A stretch of 64,000 nt of DNA, taken from Psilocybe azurescens. Lineage: Eukaryota > Basidiomycota > Agaricomycetes > Agaricales > Agrocybaceae. Under the pieces are notes generated by a model that worked only from the letters and a program-made list of their open reading frames with translations, was not told the DNA's origin and made no database searches. This document shows positions 22,374 to 34,930 of this stretch, piece after piece. Numbering within the stretch: the first letter of the stretch is position 1; every line of letters starts with the position of its first letter. Location: the NCBI GenBank assembly GCA_023853785.1, contig JAJIRX010000622.1, positions 930,001 to 994,000 of the forward strand, given 5' to 3'. Both the position numbers and the translations under genes were made by a program.

Positions 22374-23681
22374 ATGACCCTCTTTAACCTGCCAGATTAT
22401 CTTGACTGGCCCGCTCAGTTCTGCTTGTTGTCGACTGCTTTAACTTGGATTGCTTCGCTTATAACTTCTAATGTGTCTCAGGTGGATCGACTCTGGACTT
22501 TCTTGCCTACCATCTACACGGCGTACTATGCTCTGCTGCCTCTCTTACCAAATTCACAGCTATTCTTGTTCGCGCCATATGCACCCAAAACTTTAGGATG
22601 GTCTGCTGTCAAAGACTTTAGTCCACGAGCACTCTTGATGCTCACCCTCATCACCATCTGGATGTGCAGGTGAGTGGAGCGCCCATGCGGCATGAACGAA
22701 CGCCGTCATTGATCGCCTGTCAGGTTGAGCTACAACACATACAGGCGTGGTCTCTTCAGCTTGTACGTGGAAATTTATACCACCATAATGCTGACTTTAA
22801 TTAGCACGCGTGTTGCAGAAAAGATGAAGACTACCGCTGGGCGGTCCTCCGTACACAACTCCCTCCCTGGCTCTTCCAAATCACGAACCTTACATTCATT
22901 TCTGGTATCCAAAACGTCCTGCTCCTCCTTCTCGGTCTACCGACATACATTGCCTCATCACAACCTCATACCGCTTTGACAACAACAGACTATCAACTCG
23001 CATTTGTCGCACTTGCCATTCTCACCTTCGAATTTACAGCTGATAATCAACAATACGCATTCCACGCGTATAAACACGCGTATCTAGCCAAGGAGAAGGG
23101 TTCGAAGAATGTTAAGCCATATGACCCCAAAGATCAGTGGCCTGGCGCGCGTCTTGCGTGGTCACCGAACGATGCGAAGCGCGGCTTCATCACCCGTGGA
23201 CTTTGGAGGTACTCAAGACATCCAAATTTCGCATGCGAACAAAGCTTCTGGGTATGTTTCCAAGTAGTTCCGATCATCTCACATGGTGACACTAACCGGG
23301 TGACCTTTGTAGTGGCTCATCACACTGTTTCCATTGGTATCTCCATCATCTCCCATCTCAAAACTCTCTTCTCCTAGTTCGATATTCGACGCACTGCTAA
23401 ACCAAGACCTGAATAAGCTGCGCACCATTCTCCCTCCCTTGCTTTGGTACTTCATGCCAGCCATCGCGCTCTCCATCCTGTTCTTCTCATCCACGCTTTA
23501 CACGGAACAAATCACAAGCTCGAAATACAAAGTATACACCGCCTATCAGAGGAGAGTAGGCATGTTCACACCGCTCGACACGCTCCTTAGGGCATTGAAG
23601 CTGAACCTTTTGGATGGAGCGAGAGAGGCGAAGGCGGTGGATGAGAAGGTATGGGGTGCGTCTCATGCGAAAGCCGAGTGA
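22374..23681 (+). CDS. DUF1295 (steroid 5-alpha-reductase-like) membrane protein, copy A
   Basis: Polytopic membrane protein of the DUF1295/steroid-reductase-like family. Exons: MTLFNLPDYLDWPAQF..LITIWMC, RLSYNTYRRGLFS, then KDEDYRWAVLRTQLPPWLFQ through RYSRHPNFACEQSFW, then WLITLFPLVSP to the end, GASHAKAE. The RYSRHPNFxxE motif near the C-terminus is characteristic of the isoprenylcysteine methyltransferase/reductase-like fold that binds a cofactor. Several hydrophobic segments are evident. An in-frame ATG at 22320 would add 18 residues; I prefer 22374 because the family usually begins near the LPDY motif. Introns of 54-60 nt with clean GT..AG ends are shared with copy B. Substrate unknown. 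Confidence 0.85.
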
Positions 23682-24237
23682 TTCTATATGAATCGGCGGA
23701 TTTGATTTGATGTGATATACAGGATGATAATGTTTGTAAATGCTATCTCAGTGCCTTGTATTTTGATTCCCTTGGGTTCTTGATGTTTGATGGAATCTTG
23801 GATCACAGGTTTCATGGTAGGCGTCATTCAAAACATGCCGTCCGGGGGCATCGCTTCATATTCACTTTTCTTGGAGCTTTATTATTACGAAGCTCAATCT
23901 ACATTTTCGTTCGCGTCCAATAATCGACCCTCATTGACATTAACACTAGCGTCCGGCTGCTGCTATCACTATCATCTAAGTTCTGGCGATTTATGGCACC
24001 ACTGAGTCTGGTGTTCAAGCATGTGTTGAGGTTGACTGGGAACCACTACCATGACATGCGGTGTAGGTCGACAAAAAGAAAAGAACGTCAACTGATGGAT
24101 CGCCTCTGAGGAGGCCAAGGTGCGCTTTCTTCACGTTCTGGTCCATCATCGTCTTGTTCGAAATTATAGTTGAATGCATTGTTGCTAATACTGCATAGCA
24201 TTTCTCCGTCAAGCTAACAAGCAAGTGATAACTTATC
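23682..24237. other. spacer, no gene
   Basis: Non-coding stretch between the DUF1295 gene and the DUF7918-type relic. It recurs with small indels at about 26764-27347 in unit B. Confidence 0.5.
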
Positions 24238-25207
24238 ATGGATCTGTACTTTGACGGCAAGAACACAATTTATACGACGCATAAAGTGTTCGAGTCGTAT
24301 CGCATGTCAAACCAAGCGCCCTTTTAAGTTCGCTCCTATCGAACCCACAGGTGCGTCTCCTCCGCTGCTGGCCATGGCTTTCACTGACTTCTCAACTCTC
24401 CCTATTACACTAGACGACGATGCCCTCCTGGATCCCTTGGGCCTGTCCAACAAAACTTCAACGAAATTGGCGAGATCAAACTCAAAGTCCATCGTGTGAC
24501 CCATCTTAAAGTTCGTAGAGTTTGCAGGCATGAGCACGACAAATCGAAGAAACGAAATCACATCGCAAACTTAGACGCCGAAGTAGGTGACACTGGTTCA
24601 CAGCGTGAGTAGAATGCAGGTCGTCCTGGTATTCCACAAGTCCAGAAAGTGCACAAGAACTCTAAGAAGGCAACAGCGGTGCCGTATCAGATTGCCTGAG
24701 CACGATACTTGTGACCTTCTGTCCAACTTCTATCCTTCGTTCTGTCCGGCGCGCGTATCCATACGCCTTTTGTATTCCGATAACGCTCGAACTTCATTCA
24801 CCTTTTCTGTACAGGTGTGGAGAAGAACAAATCAAACTCAAACATAGCAGTGTATCGGATGATGACCCGTGGATCAGCCGTTATGTGTATAACGACATCG
24901 AGGAGTTGATCGCTTCAGTGACTTTTAAACACAGACTTCTAGGTACGCTCAGTTTCTCTGGCATAGTACGATTCTAAAGCAGCGCTAATCATTCTATTCC
25001 TCTTTTATATTTATCCAACCTCTTCCCCTCTTATTTCGTAGACGTTCTGATCAAAAATTTCATCGTCCGTCCGACTCAGGTTTCTCAACCTATACCTGCG
25101 TTTGAGCACGTTAGGCTAAGCAGGCTAGATTATTCACATGTGCAGGCTCCAAATTCACCGCTAGTGCAAGTGAGAGAAGAAAATAACCACGATACAAACT
25201 ACACTTA
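24238..25207 (+). pseudogene. DUF7918-like relic, copy A (truncated)
   Basis: Pieces of an agaricomycete protein family I recognise as DUF7918-like appear in different frames: YFDGKNTIYTTHKVFES, PFKFAPIEPT, NEIGEIKLKVHRVTHL, KVHKNSKKATAVPYQI and RYVYNDIEELIASVTFKHR. Stops (for example directly after SNQAPF) separate them. The N-terminal third is not found, and the 3' end is cut by the duplication junction at 25207. The function of the family is unknown. The assignment rests on motif memory, not a search. Confidence 0.6.
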
Positions 25208-25328
25208 TGTGTCGAGAAAAGGAGGGATTTTGTTAGAGAAGCAGGAAAAGAAGGGTATCTCTCAAGGATTAAAGGAAATAAGTCTGATACTTGAAAGGCG
25301 CAAAGGCCTGGATGAGGACGCTGTTCAT
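25208..25328 (-). pseudogene. 5' fragment of SDE2 left by the duplication
   Basis: Matches the first exon of SDE2 from its ATG (25328) through LILERYPSFPASLTKSLLFS, but lacks the segment between QAFAPF and VSDL. It is truncated where the duplicated unit begins, and it has no conserved GGKGG block. It is non-functional. Confidence 0.9.
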
Positions 25329-25459
25329 TGTTGAGGTTGAGTGCAAAGAGCAATGTAGCTTAGTCAGCGTCGTGCTCCTGTTATGGCTGCTGCGATCGTG
25401 GGGAAATGAACATAAGGCATTCAATATCCAGGCGGCAGTTGCTCTTGCCTCCCACTCCC

Positions 25460-26763
25460 ATGACCCTCTTTAACCTGCCAGATTATCTTGACTGGCCCGC
25501 TCAGTTCTGCTTGTTGTCGACTGCTTTAACTTGGATTGCTTCGCTTATAACTTCTAATGTGTCTCAGGTCGACCGGCTCTGGACTTTCTTGCCTACCATC
25601 TACACGGCGTACTATGCTCTGCTGCCTCTCTTGCCAAATTCACAGCTATTCTTGTTCGTGCCATATGCACCCAAAACTTTAGGATGGTCTGCTGTCAAAG
25701 ACTTTAGTCCACGAGCACTCTTGATGCTCACCCTCATCACCATCTGGATGTGCAGGTGAGTGGAGCGCCCATGCGGCATGAACGAACGCCGTCATTGATC
25801 GCCTGTCAGGTTGAGCTACAACACATACAGGCGTGGTCTCTTCAACTTGTACGTGGAAATTTATACATAATTCTAACTTTAATTAACGCGCGTGTTGCAG
25901 AAAAGATGAAGACTACCGCTGGGCGGTCCTCCGTACACAACTCCCTCCCTGGCTCTTCCAAATCACGAACCTTACATTCATTTCTGGTATCCAAAACGTC
26001 CTGCTTCTCCTTCTCGGTCTACCGGCATACATTGCCTCATCACAACCTCATACCGCTTTGACAACAACAGACTATCAACTCGCATTTGTCGCACTTGCCA
26101 TTCTCACCTTCGAATTTACAGCTGATAATCAACAATACGCATTCCAGACGTATAAACACGCGTATCTAGCCAAGGAGAAGGGTTCGAAGAATGTTAAGCC
26201 ATACGACCCCAAAGATCAGTGGCCTGGCGCGCGTCTTGCATGGTCACCGAACGATGCGAAGCGCGGCTTCATCACCCGTGGACTTTGGAGGTACTCAAGA
26301 CATCCAAATTTCGCATGCGAACAAAGCTTCTGGGTATGTTTCCGAGTAATTCCGATCATCTCACATGGTGACACTAACCGGGTGACCTTTGTAGTGTCTC
26401 ATCACACTATTTCCCTTGATCTCTCCATCATCTCCCATCTCAAAACTCTCTTCTCCTAGTTCGATATTCGAGGCTCTGCTAAACCAAGACCTGAATAAGC
26501 TACGCACCATTCTGCTTCCCTTGCTTTGGTACTTCATGCCAGCCATTGCGCTCTTCATCCTAGGCCTCTCATCCACGCTGTACACCGAACAAATCACAAG
26601 CTCGAAATACGAAGCGTACGCCGCCTATCAGAGGAGAGTTGGCATGTTCACACCGCTCAACACGTTCCTTAAGGCGTTGAAGCTGAACCTTTTGGATGGA
26701 GCGAGAGAGGCGAAGGTGATAGAAGAAAAGGTATGGGGTGCGTCTCATGCGAAAGCTGAGTGA
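25460..26763 (+). CDS. DUF1295 (steroid 5-alpha-reductase-like) membrane protein, copy B
   Basis: Tandem duplicate of 22374-23681 with the same four exons and intron positions. All exons stay open, and only scattered residues differ (for example PLINTF-type changes in the last exon, FVPYAPK for FAPYAPK in the first, and WCLITLF for WWLITLF at the last splice). The conserved RYSRHPNFACEQSFW is identical. Both copies therefore appear under constraint or are very recent. Promoter sequence is duplicated too, so copy B is probably expressed. Confidence 0.85.
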
Positions 26764-27347
26764 TTCCGTATGAATCGGTGGATTTGATTTGATGTGATAT
26801 AACGGATGATGATGTTTGTAAATGCTATCTCAATGTCTTCTATTTTAATTTCCTTTGGCTCTTGACGTTTGGTGGAATCTTGGATCATAGGTTTCATGAT
26901 AGGCGTCATTCAAAACATGCCGTCCGAGGCATCGCTTAATATTCACTTTTCATGGAGCTTTATGATTAGGAAGCTCAATCTACATTTTCGTTCGCGTCCA
27001 ATAATCGACCCTCATTGACATTAACACTAGCGTCCAGCTGCTGCTATCACTACCATCGAAGTTCTGAGAACCTACCTGGGATTTATCCATGTCAACAACG
27101 GCACCATTGAGCCCGGTGTTCAAGCATGTGTTGAGGTTGACGGGGAACTACTAACATGCTACATATGCGGTGTGGGTCGACAAAAAGAAAAGAACGTCAA
27201 CTGATGGATCGCCTCTGAGGAGGCCAAGGTGCGCTTTCTTCACGTTCTGGTCCATCATCGTCTTGTTTGAAACTATAGTTGAATGCATTGTTGCTAATAT
27301 TGCATAGCATTTCTCCGTCAAGCTAACAAGCAAGTGATAACTTATCA
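26764..27347. other. spacer, no gene
   Basis: Unit B counterpart of 23682-24237, with a short insertion near 27069-27103. No coding sequence. Confidence 0.5.
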
Positions 27348-28634
27348 TGGATCTGTACTTTGACGGCAAGAACACAATTTATATGACGCATAAATTGTTC
27401 GAGTCGACTCGCACGTCAAACCAAGCGCCCTTTTAAGTTCGCTCCTATCGAACCCACAGGTGTGTTTCCTCTGCAGCTGACCATGGCTTTCACTGACTTC
27501 ACAACTCTCCCTATTACAGTAGACGACGATGCTCTCCTGGACGCTTTGTGCCTGTCCAATAAAAACTTCAACGAAATTGGCGAGATCAAACTCAAAGTCC
27601 ATCGTGTGACATATCTTAAAGTTCGTAGAGTTGTAGACATGAGCATGACAAGTCGAAGAAACGAAATCACATCGCATACTTAGACGCCGACACAGGTAGC
27701 ACAGGCTTACTGCATGAGTCGGATGCAGGTCTTCCTGGTATTCCACAAGTCCAGAAAGTGCATGAGAACTCTAAGAAGGCAACAGCGGTGCCGTATCAGA
27801 TTGCCTGAGTACGATACTTGTGACCTTCTGTCCAACTTCTGTCCTTCGTTCTGTCTCTCGCGCATATTCACGCACCTTTTGAATTCTGATAACGCTCGAA
27901 TTCCATTCACCTTTTCTGTACAGTTATGGAAAAGAACAAATTAAACCTAAACATAGCAGTGTATCGGATGATGTCCCATGGATCAGCCGTTATGTGTATA
28001 GCGACATCGAGGAGTTGATCGCTTCACTGACTTTTAAACACAGACCTCTAGGTAAGCTCAGTTTTTCAGGCATAGTATTATATGATTCTTAAGCAGCGCT
28101 AGTCATTCTATTCCTCTTTTATATCTATCGAACCTCTTATTTCGTAGACGTTCTGATCAAAAATTTCATCGTCCGTCCGACTCAGGTTTCCAACCTGTAC
28201 CTGCGTTTGAGCACGTTAGGCTATTAAGCAGGCTAGATTATTCACACATGCAGGCTCCAAATTTACCGCTAGTGCAAGTGCGAGAAGAAAATAACGACAA
28301 TACAAACTACATTTATGTCCCGCTACCGGTCTCTCTGCGTATCCTAGGCATAGAAACTCTTTGCGGAGCCAATGCAAACTCGGAATTGTCTTTAGCAAAT
28401 CTGATGAATCCACCGACAGATTATATGAAGGTCTAGCAATGATGATGGCAATGAAGAAGACTGCAGAGAATTCAAGGAAATGATCTATGGTAAGCCAAGT
28501 TCTAATATCGCTACTCCATGGTTGTGGGATGACAACTTAATCTTAATCTATATGTGTTACAGGCTAAAGCAGAACTGCTTAAAGCGGAGAAGCGCAAACG
28601 GCAGGAGGTAATCAAAAGGCCAGGAAATGAGTGA
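27348..28634 (+). pseudogene. DUF7918-like relic, copy B
   Basis: Same family and order as copy A: YFDGKNTIYMTHKLFES, PFKFAPIEPT, NEIGEIKLKVHRVTYL, KVHENSKKATAVPYQI, RYVYSDIEELIASLTFKHR. It extends further 3' with SLRILGIETLCG, a Glu-rich stretch and a basic tail, AKAELLKAEKRKRQEVIKRP, ending at 28634. Internal stops and frame changes match those of copy A, so decay preceded the duplication. A multi-exon gene with introns removing some of the breaks cannot be fully excluded. Confidence 0.55.
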
Positions 28635-28802
28635 AAAGAGCACCGGAGTTGTTGGTTTTCTTCGTTCCAGAGGAAACTTACGACGTGATTGATTTGGCTT
28701 GAGAGCGGGAGTTTTAGCGCGCATCGCGCCGTAGTCCTAAACAGGGTTTCTGGCTACCCGTTTATGGATTTCGGCCACCGCCATTGACGTACGAAGGTTT
28801 GA

Positions 28803-28861
28803 CAGCTAAATGCAAAACGGTAGACGTTTTAAAAAAAAACGGACATGCGCCTTTGTTTGCC
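28803..28861 (+). repeat. left terminal inverted repeat
   Basis: Begins CAGCTAAATGCAAAACGG and ends near GCGCCTTTGTTTG. It pairs with 35563-35621. Confidence 0.85.
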
Positions 28862-29089
28862 ATAAACAACCAGATAAGGCATGCTCCACAGAAACCATGA
28901 CGCAGCATGTCCTCGACCTCATTGCTCCACGTTCCCCCGACTCGCTTGACCTCTGGCCTCTTCCTCAATACAGTCCACTATGTCAACGCAATATATCAAT
29001 TTTTGACCCTATCGGTGGCGAGGAGCCTACGTAGATGGACTTGCAGTATAAAGGCTAGAATATAGCAAAAATTGGCCATCGTTGTAGTT

Positions 29090-29102
29090 ATAGTATACCG
29101 TA
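29090..29102 (+). repeat. LINE target-site duplication, 5' copy
   Basis: ATAGTATACCGTA directly precedes the retrotransposon and is repeated exactly at its 3' end. Confidence 0.85.
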
Positions 29103-29275
29103 CCGCTCCTTGGCCTGTTACCACGACCATCGACAATGTTCCCATGCTCATAAAGGGCGAGGCGACTAGTCGAAGGGACAGAACAGCAGACTACAGTAGA
29201 GCCTTAAGCATCCTCACCTCAAATCCTCCTTTAAAAAACTACACTACTTCATCAGTATAATCAATAAAATCAAAT

Positions 29276-30957
29276 ATGAACACTACTAGCAGTACAGCAC
29301 GAAATAAAAAGACTACTCCAGCAACCGGAACACTAAGTAATAAGGATGCAGCAAAAACAAATGGAAGACTGACCAGAGCAAATGGTCCCGCAGAAATGGT
29401 AGAGGGATTAGAGGTCATAAAGGGCTCGAAGGACGGAAGGAAGTTCCTAGAAGAAAAACAGCTACTGGTCCCAGCAGGTCGCCCCCCTCACCATGTCCAT
29501 GGTGGGATCCTGTCTCCACCAAATCATGGAAATTTCACCCAATGTACCACAGCCAGTAATGCAGGCACTAAGAGCCTTAGCATATCTAATGGAGGACACA
29601 GACCAGGAGGAAGCAACACAGACCTACCACGACGGATTCAACTCAGAGTTAGAGTTCTTCACATCGGAACTCACACAACTTATCAAACACCACGCAGTCA
29701 AAGGTTGATGCAAAGCTAGAAGAAATCTCACAAGTAACCGAAGACCTGGTCAAATCAGTTGGAACACAAAACTTACAGACAAGGATCACATCGCAAGGCC
29801 AAACTCTGACAATGGGTCACTCACAATCAGGCCAGCCATCGTACAGTCAGGTATTGATGCAGCCACCAGCCTCAATCAACCCCAAAATGCTAGCAAGACA
29901 TGGTATACGCCAGCATCAGCTCATGCTGAAGGGAATCAGACTCAATTCCAGCATCGAGGGACTAGGGGATAAGGAGATACGGGAAAAATTCAACAAGCTG
30001 CTCAAAGACATAGAGATGGAAGGAGTTTGCCTACGATCAGCAACAAAACAACGCAATGGAGGACTACTAGTGGAGTTCGACTCAGACTATGGGGCAGCAT
30101 GGGGGAGAAAGGAGGAGAATATTGCACAGCTGTGCAAAGCAATAGGGGAGGGAGTAGAGACGCAGAGAAGAACATACAACCTGATTGCCAAATTTGCGCC
30201 ACTCAGCGCTGAGCCAGAAGACCCCAATTTCATGGAGGAAGTCACAGAATCAAACAGAATGGAGGCAGGAGTTATCACGTCGATGAGATGGGCAAAGGCC
30301 ATCGAACGAAGGAAGGAGCACCAGAAATGGGCTCATATTATTCTCACCACTAATAACATTAACGAAGCTAACCGAATGATTGCTCTAGGAATCTACATTG
30401 CAAACAAGAAAGTCACAGTCGAAAAGTGCAAAGTTGACCCCATCCGATGCTTAAAATGTCAGGGATACAACCACTACGCAAAAGACTGCAGCGCAAACTC
30501 TGACACATGTGGACAATGTGGTGAAAAGGGTCATCGAACAAAAGGGTGCACCAGCCAGAAGAAATACTGTGTGTCCTGTGCAGAGAAGGACCACACAAGC
30601 TACGACAGACTATGCCCAACATTCCAGAAGAAGGCCTCAGACAAAAACCTCATCACTCCAGAGAACAGCCTACCTTTCATCCCTACCGATGAGCCGTGGA
30701 CCTGGTCAACAGACCTTGACATACCTGCAAACATAGCACAGCGCAGCATAGGAAAGAAAAGCACCACCAGCGAATTCACTCCAAAAATCACCACCACAGA
30801 AACCTCCAGCCCTCCACCGAGCTCATCTCCACCACCTCCCAACCCAACTGGTAATGTTCAGCCCAACGACACTGGGGAAGTCATTGCACCTGAGAAGTGG
30901 GGAGACTCTCCACTTGAAGACGGCGAGCTACCATCACTGCAGGCCACCCAGCTTTAA
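29276..30957 (+). pseudogene. LINE ORF1, gag-like with zinc knuckles (frame-broken)
   Basis: RNA-binding gag-like protein. The start MNTTSSTARNKKTTPATG is open to about 29480. It continues as ISPNVPQPVMQALRALAYLM in another frame, and from about 29700 to the end in a third. The C-terminal part carries two CCHC knuckles, CLKCQGYNHYAKDC and CGQCGEKGHRTKGC, and a third cysteine-rich unit, CVSCAEKDHTSYDRLC. A proline-rich tail ends SLQATQL. Two frameshifts (about 29480, at a C run, and about 29700) inactivate it. The stop codon touches the start of ORF2. Confidence 0.85.
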
Positions 30958-33900
30958 ATGAACAAACACCAGGAGGAGCAAACAGCGATAAAACAGCTAC
31001 GTATATTGCAGATAAACCTAAACAAATCAGAAGTTGCACACAAAGAACTGCTGAACGACAACCTCAGCACTAAATATGACATAATCCTAATTCAAGAGCC
31101 ACATATAACGTTCTATGGTCACATAATCACTAATAATTATTTTCGACAGGTTTATCCACCAGGACGACATACAATAAACAAGACAGTACGGTCAGGAATA
31201 TGGGTCAACAAACAACTGGATACAGGCAGCTGGCAGGAACTACCAATACCAGGCACCAACGACATCACCGCCATTCAACTAAAAGGCCCCTATGGCCGAC
31301 TCGCTATATTCAACATATACAATCCATGCGACAAGGACAACACGATAAACCAGCTAAACCAATATATGGATAGCCAGATGCAAAGGATCATAGCAAATGA
31401 AACAGATCATATGATTTGGGCAGGGGATTTCAATCGACACCACCCGCTATGGGATAATGACGAGGATGACCGACTTTTCACCCGAGCAGCCCTAAGATCA
31501 GCAGACGTACTGATAGATCTATTAGGAAAACACAGCCTGGCAATGCTCCTACCAAAAGGTATACCCACCCTCGAACACATGGTCACTGGCCGCACCTCAA
31601 GGCCCGACAACGTGTTTGCCACAGCAGGTCTGCTAGATCGGGTAGTGCAATGTGACGTCGACTTCGATTCCCGCCCAGCAAACACAGACCACTACCCAAT
31701 CATATCTACACTGGATCTACAACACACGAGCACCAGCGATGAACCATCCTACAATTTTCGAACAGCTGACTGGGACGACTTCACTAAAAACTTAAAAATC
31801 AGACTGACGGATATAGCCTGCGCAAGACCACTGCACACCAAGGACAAAATATCTGACGCCGCACGGGCACTAAAAGAGGTCCTACAAGACACAATCCGCA
31901 CTTGCATAAAGCTCCAGAAGCCCTTGCCAGACAAGAAACGATGGTGGACCAGCGAACTCGAGGATGCCAAGCGACATAAAAACAGGCTCGGCAGCATGCA
32001 CCACAAGCTCCGCACCTACGATCAGCACCCCTGCCACCAACAGTTCAAAGAAGCAAAATCATCATTTGCAAAGCTGGTCATTGAAACGAAATGAAAGCAC
32101 TGGAACGACTGGCTATCTGAGGCAAGCACCAAGGATATGTGGACAGCAAACAAGTACCTCAGAAACCCAACAGGAGACGGGCGGACGACCAAGAATTCCA
32201 ACCTTAGAAGTGACAGACCCCTACACTGACAATAAGGTGGAAGTCGCAACAAATGAAGAAAAAGCTCACATTTTCGCCTCCACTTTCTTCCCCAAAAAGC
32301 CAGAACAGTCAAATGTACCCACCAACTTTGAGTACCCAGAACCGGTGCCGGACATAGGTCCAATCACACGAGCACAGATAGAGCGACAAGTAAAGCGACT
32401 CTCTCCCTACAAGGCATATGGACCAGATGAGATACCTAATATTGTCATCCAGAAGTCGTTATCACTAATCATTGACAGAATGCACTATCTATTTAATGCA
32501 ATCACCTCAACAGGCCACTATCCGGAAGAGTGGAAACAATCTATCACAGTCGTGCTTCGAAAACCCAACAAACCAAACTACAAGATGGCCAAAGCCTATC
32601 GTCCTATCGCCCTTCTGAACACCATACCAAAGGTCCTGACAGCCATAATTGTGGAGAACATGAGTCATCTCGTCGAAAAACATGAACTTGTACCCAGTAC
32701 ACACTTGGGAGGACAACCAGGCCGCACAACGACAGACGCCATTCACTACCTTGTGCAGAAGATAAAAGCAGGATGGCGAGAAGGGAAGGTAGCATCAGTC
32801 CTTTTTCTCGACGTGGAGGGGGCCTTCCGAATGCAGTCACTGACCGCCTCATCCACAACCTCAAAAACGCAAGATCCCCAAGATATACGTGGAACTAATA
32901 AGGGAACTCCTCACCAACAGGAAAACAAAACTGAAATTCGACGATTACACGTCATCAACATTCGAAATCAACAACGGCATTGGTCAAGGCGACCCTCTAT
33001 CCATGTTACTCTACATAATCTACAATGCTGACATACTTGAGATTGTTGACAGATACGATGGCGAAGATGCAATCGGATACATAGATGACGTGACAATAAT
33101 CACTATAGGGGAAGATCTCGACGAAACAACCGACAAGCTATCATTAATCATGAACGGCCAAGGCGGCGGGCTCGAGTGGAGCGAAGACCATAACTCTCAA
33201 TTCGAACTATCAAAACTAGCTGTAATGCATTGCCTACCAACGTACAAGGCCAACCAAAGCGACGGAAACCATCCTAGGCTAGAAATCAATGGAACTCTGG
33301 TCAGAGAGGTTGAAAGCTTCAAGCTGCTCGGGGTCAACGTGGACAGCCAGCTCAAGTGGAAATACCAACTTCAGAAGGCGGTCGAGAAGGCGACAAACTG
33401 GGTACTGAATTTCATCAGGCTAACAAAACCAACTACAGGCATCGAAGGCGAGACTCATGCGACAGCTATACATCACCACCGTCATCCCCAAAATGACATA
33501 CGGGCTTGATATCTGGTACACACCACCAACAAAACCACTCGGACATGCACACAACACAGGGTCAGTATCAGGCCTACGCCAGCTGGCACAAATCCAGCGA
33601 AAGGCAGCACTCGCGATAGCAGGCGGTCTCAGGTCAACTCCCAATGAACTAATAGGACGCACACGCAGGCATCCTGCCAATGGAACTAACTTTGCTAAAG
33701 ATCTGTCATAGGGCAATCGTCCGGATGGCAACACTCCCTGAGCAGCACCTGCTACACCAAATGATCAGAACCACAAGACGAGCTACTCCAAACCTACGGT
33801 ACAAGACACCTATCGACAACCTACTGCATATCTTCGAAATAGATCCAACAAGATTCGAACCTATTCACCCGGCCAGGATCACCCCCACATATCAACCCCC

Positions 33901-34930
33901 CTTTAACATCCGAATCGACAACAGCAGGGAAAACTCAATGGCGTACGAATCATCCGACAAAGCTGATATCAAAGTATATTCCGACGGCTCTGGCCACAGC
34001 GACGGTGTGGGAGCATCAGCCGTTCTATACAGAAAAGGGTCAAAGACTCCCAAGGCCGAGTTGATGGTATGCCTTGGCGCAAGAACAGAACACAACACAT
34101 ACAAAGCCGAAGCTGCTGGGGGTAACCTGGCTATGTGGCTCCTGCGAGCAGCTAACACTAACCCAACTGACAGGATCACAGTCTACATAGACAATCAATC
34201 CCTACTTGACGCACTACGCTTCCCTAAAGCAAAGTCCAGCCAATGGTTAATAGACGGAATGATCGCCAGCGCTCAAGAAGTTCCCGGCCGAATCAAGGTA
34301 GTATGGATCTCAGGTCACACCGATGTTGGAGGAAACAAGGCAGCGGACAAAGCAGCAAAAACAGCAGCAAGTGGCACAAGCAGCAGAAGACAGGAATTGC
34401 CTCATATTCTAAGGAAAAAGCTCCCTATCAGCGCATCTGCAGAAAGGCAAGCCTATAACAAAGAACTGAAACTGATATGGCAAACCAGATGGGACAGCTC
34501 ACCCAGAGCAGCACGATTCAAGCACATAGATGCTGACTACTCCTTCACTAAATTCAAGAAAATCAGCTTCAGCCTAAATAGAGCTCAATCGAGCATACTC
34601 GTACAGGTACGCACTGGCCATATCCTGCTCAACGCTTACCTGCACAGGATAAACAAATCTCGGACAAGCAAATGCCCAAAATGTTGGGAGCGACGGGGTG
34701 GAGAACGAGCCACGGAAACAGTCAAACACTATCTATTCGAATGCTACGCCTACAGGAGCCTATGACAAGAAATGTACCTCAAGATCCAAACCAATTGCCC
34801 CAGCCTGGAGGACCTCACAACAAACCTGACGTCGGCAAAACTGCTCCTGAAATACATCGCCCAAATGAAACGCTTCAAACCATACGAAGACGGCCTCCTG
34901 GAACAAAATCTCACTGACTCCGAGGAATAG
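30958..34930 (+). pseudogene. LINE ORF2, endonuclease / reverse transcriptase / RNase H (broken)
   Basis: Endonuclease: LRILQINLNKSEVAHKEL, IQEPH, WAGDFNRHHPLWDN, NTDHYPI. Reverse transcriptase: YKAYGPDEIPN, AYRPIALLNTIPK, VLFLDVEGAF, GIGQGDPLSMLLY and the catalytic YIDDV. RNase H: IKVYSDGSGHSDGVGASAV, YKAEAAGGNLA, VYIDNQSLLDAL, VWISGHTDVGGNKAADKAA. After the RNase H domain comes a CCHC-like end, CPKCWERRG...HYLFEC. Lesions: TGA at 32092-32094 and at 34763-34765, each one C-to-T step from CGA arginine, and frameshifts near 32170, 32830, 33440 and 33680. Confidence 0.9.

Larger units (their letters stand above)
22086..25207. repeat. tandem segmental duplication 2, left unit
   Basis: Unit A covers the 5' end of SDE2, the shared promoter, the DUF1295 gene and a DUF7918-type relic. 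Unit B follows directly. The head-to-tail junction is readable: ...AACTACACTTATGT then GTCGAGAAAAGGAGGG, with a few bases of microhomology (TGT) between the two ends. Confidence 0.9.
25208..28325. repeat. tandem segmental duplication 2, right unit
   Basis: Unit B repeats 22086-25207 in the same orientation. Differences include a deletion of about 34 bp in the SDE2 fragment (present as AGCTGTTTCAGGGACAG... in unit A) and scattered substitutions. It continues past the unit A end point into the original downstream sequence (CCGCTACCGGTC...). Confidence 0.9.

Noticed and set aside
32092..32094. Programmed stop-codon readthrough in LINE ORF2
   Set aside because: Further stops and frameshifts follow in the same frame, so the copy is simply broken.
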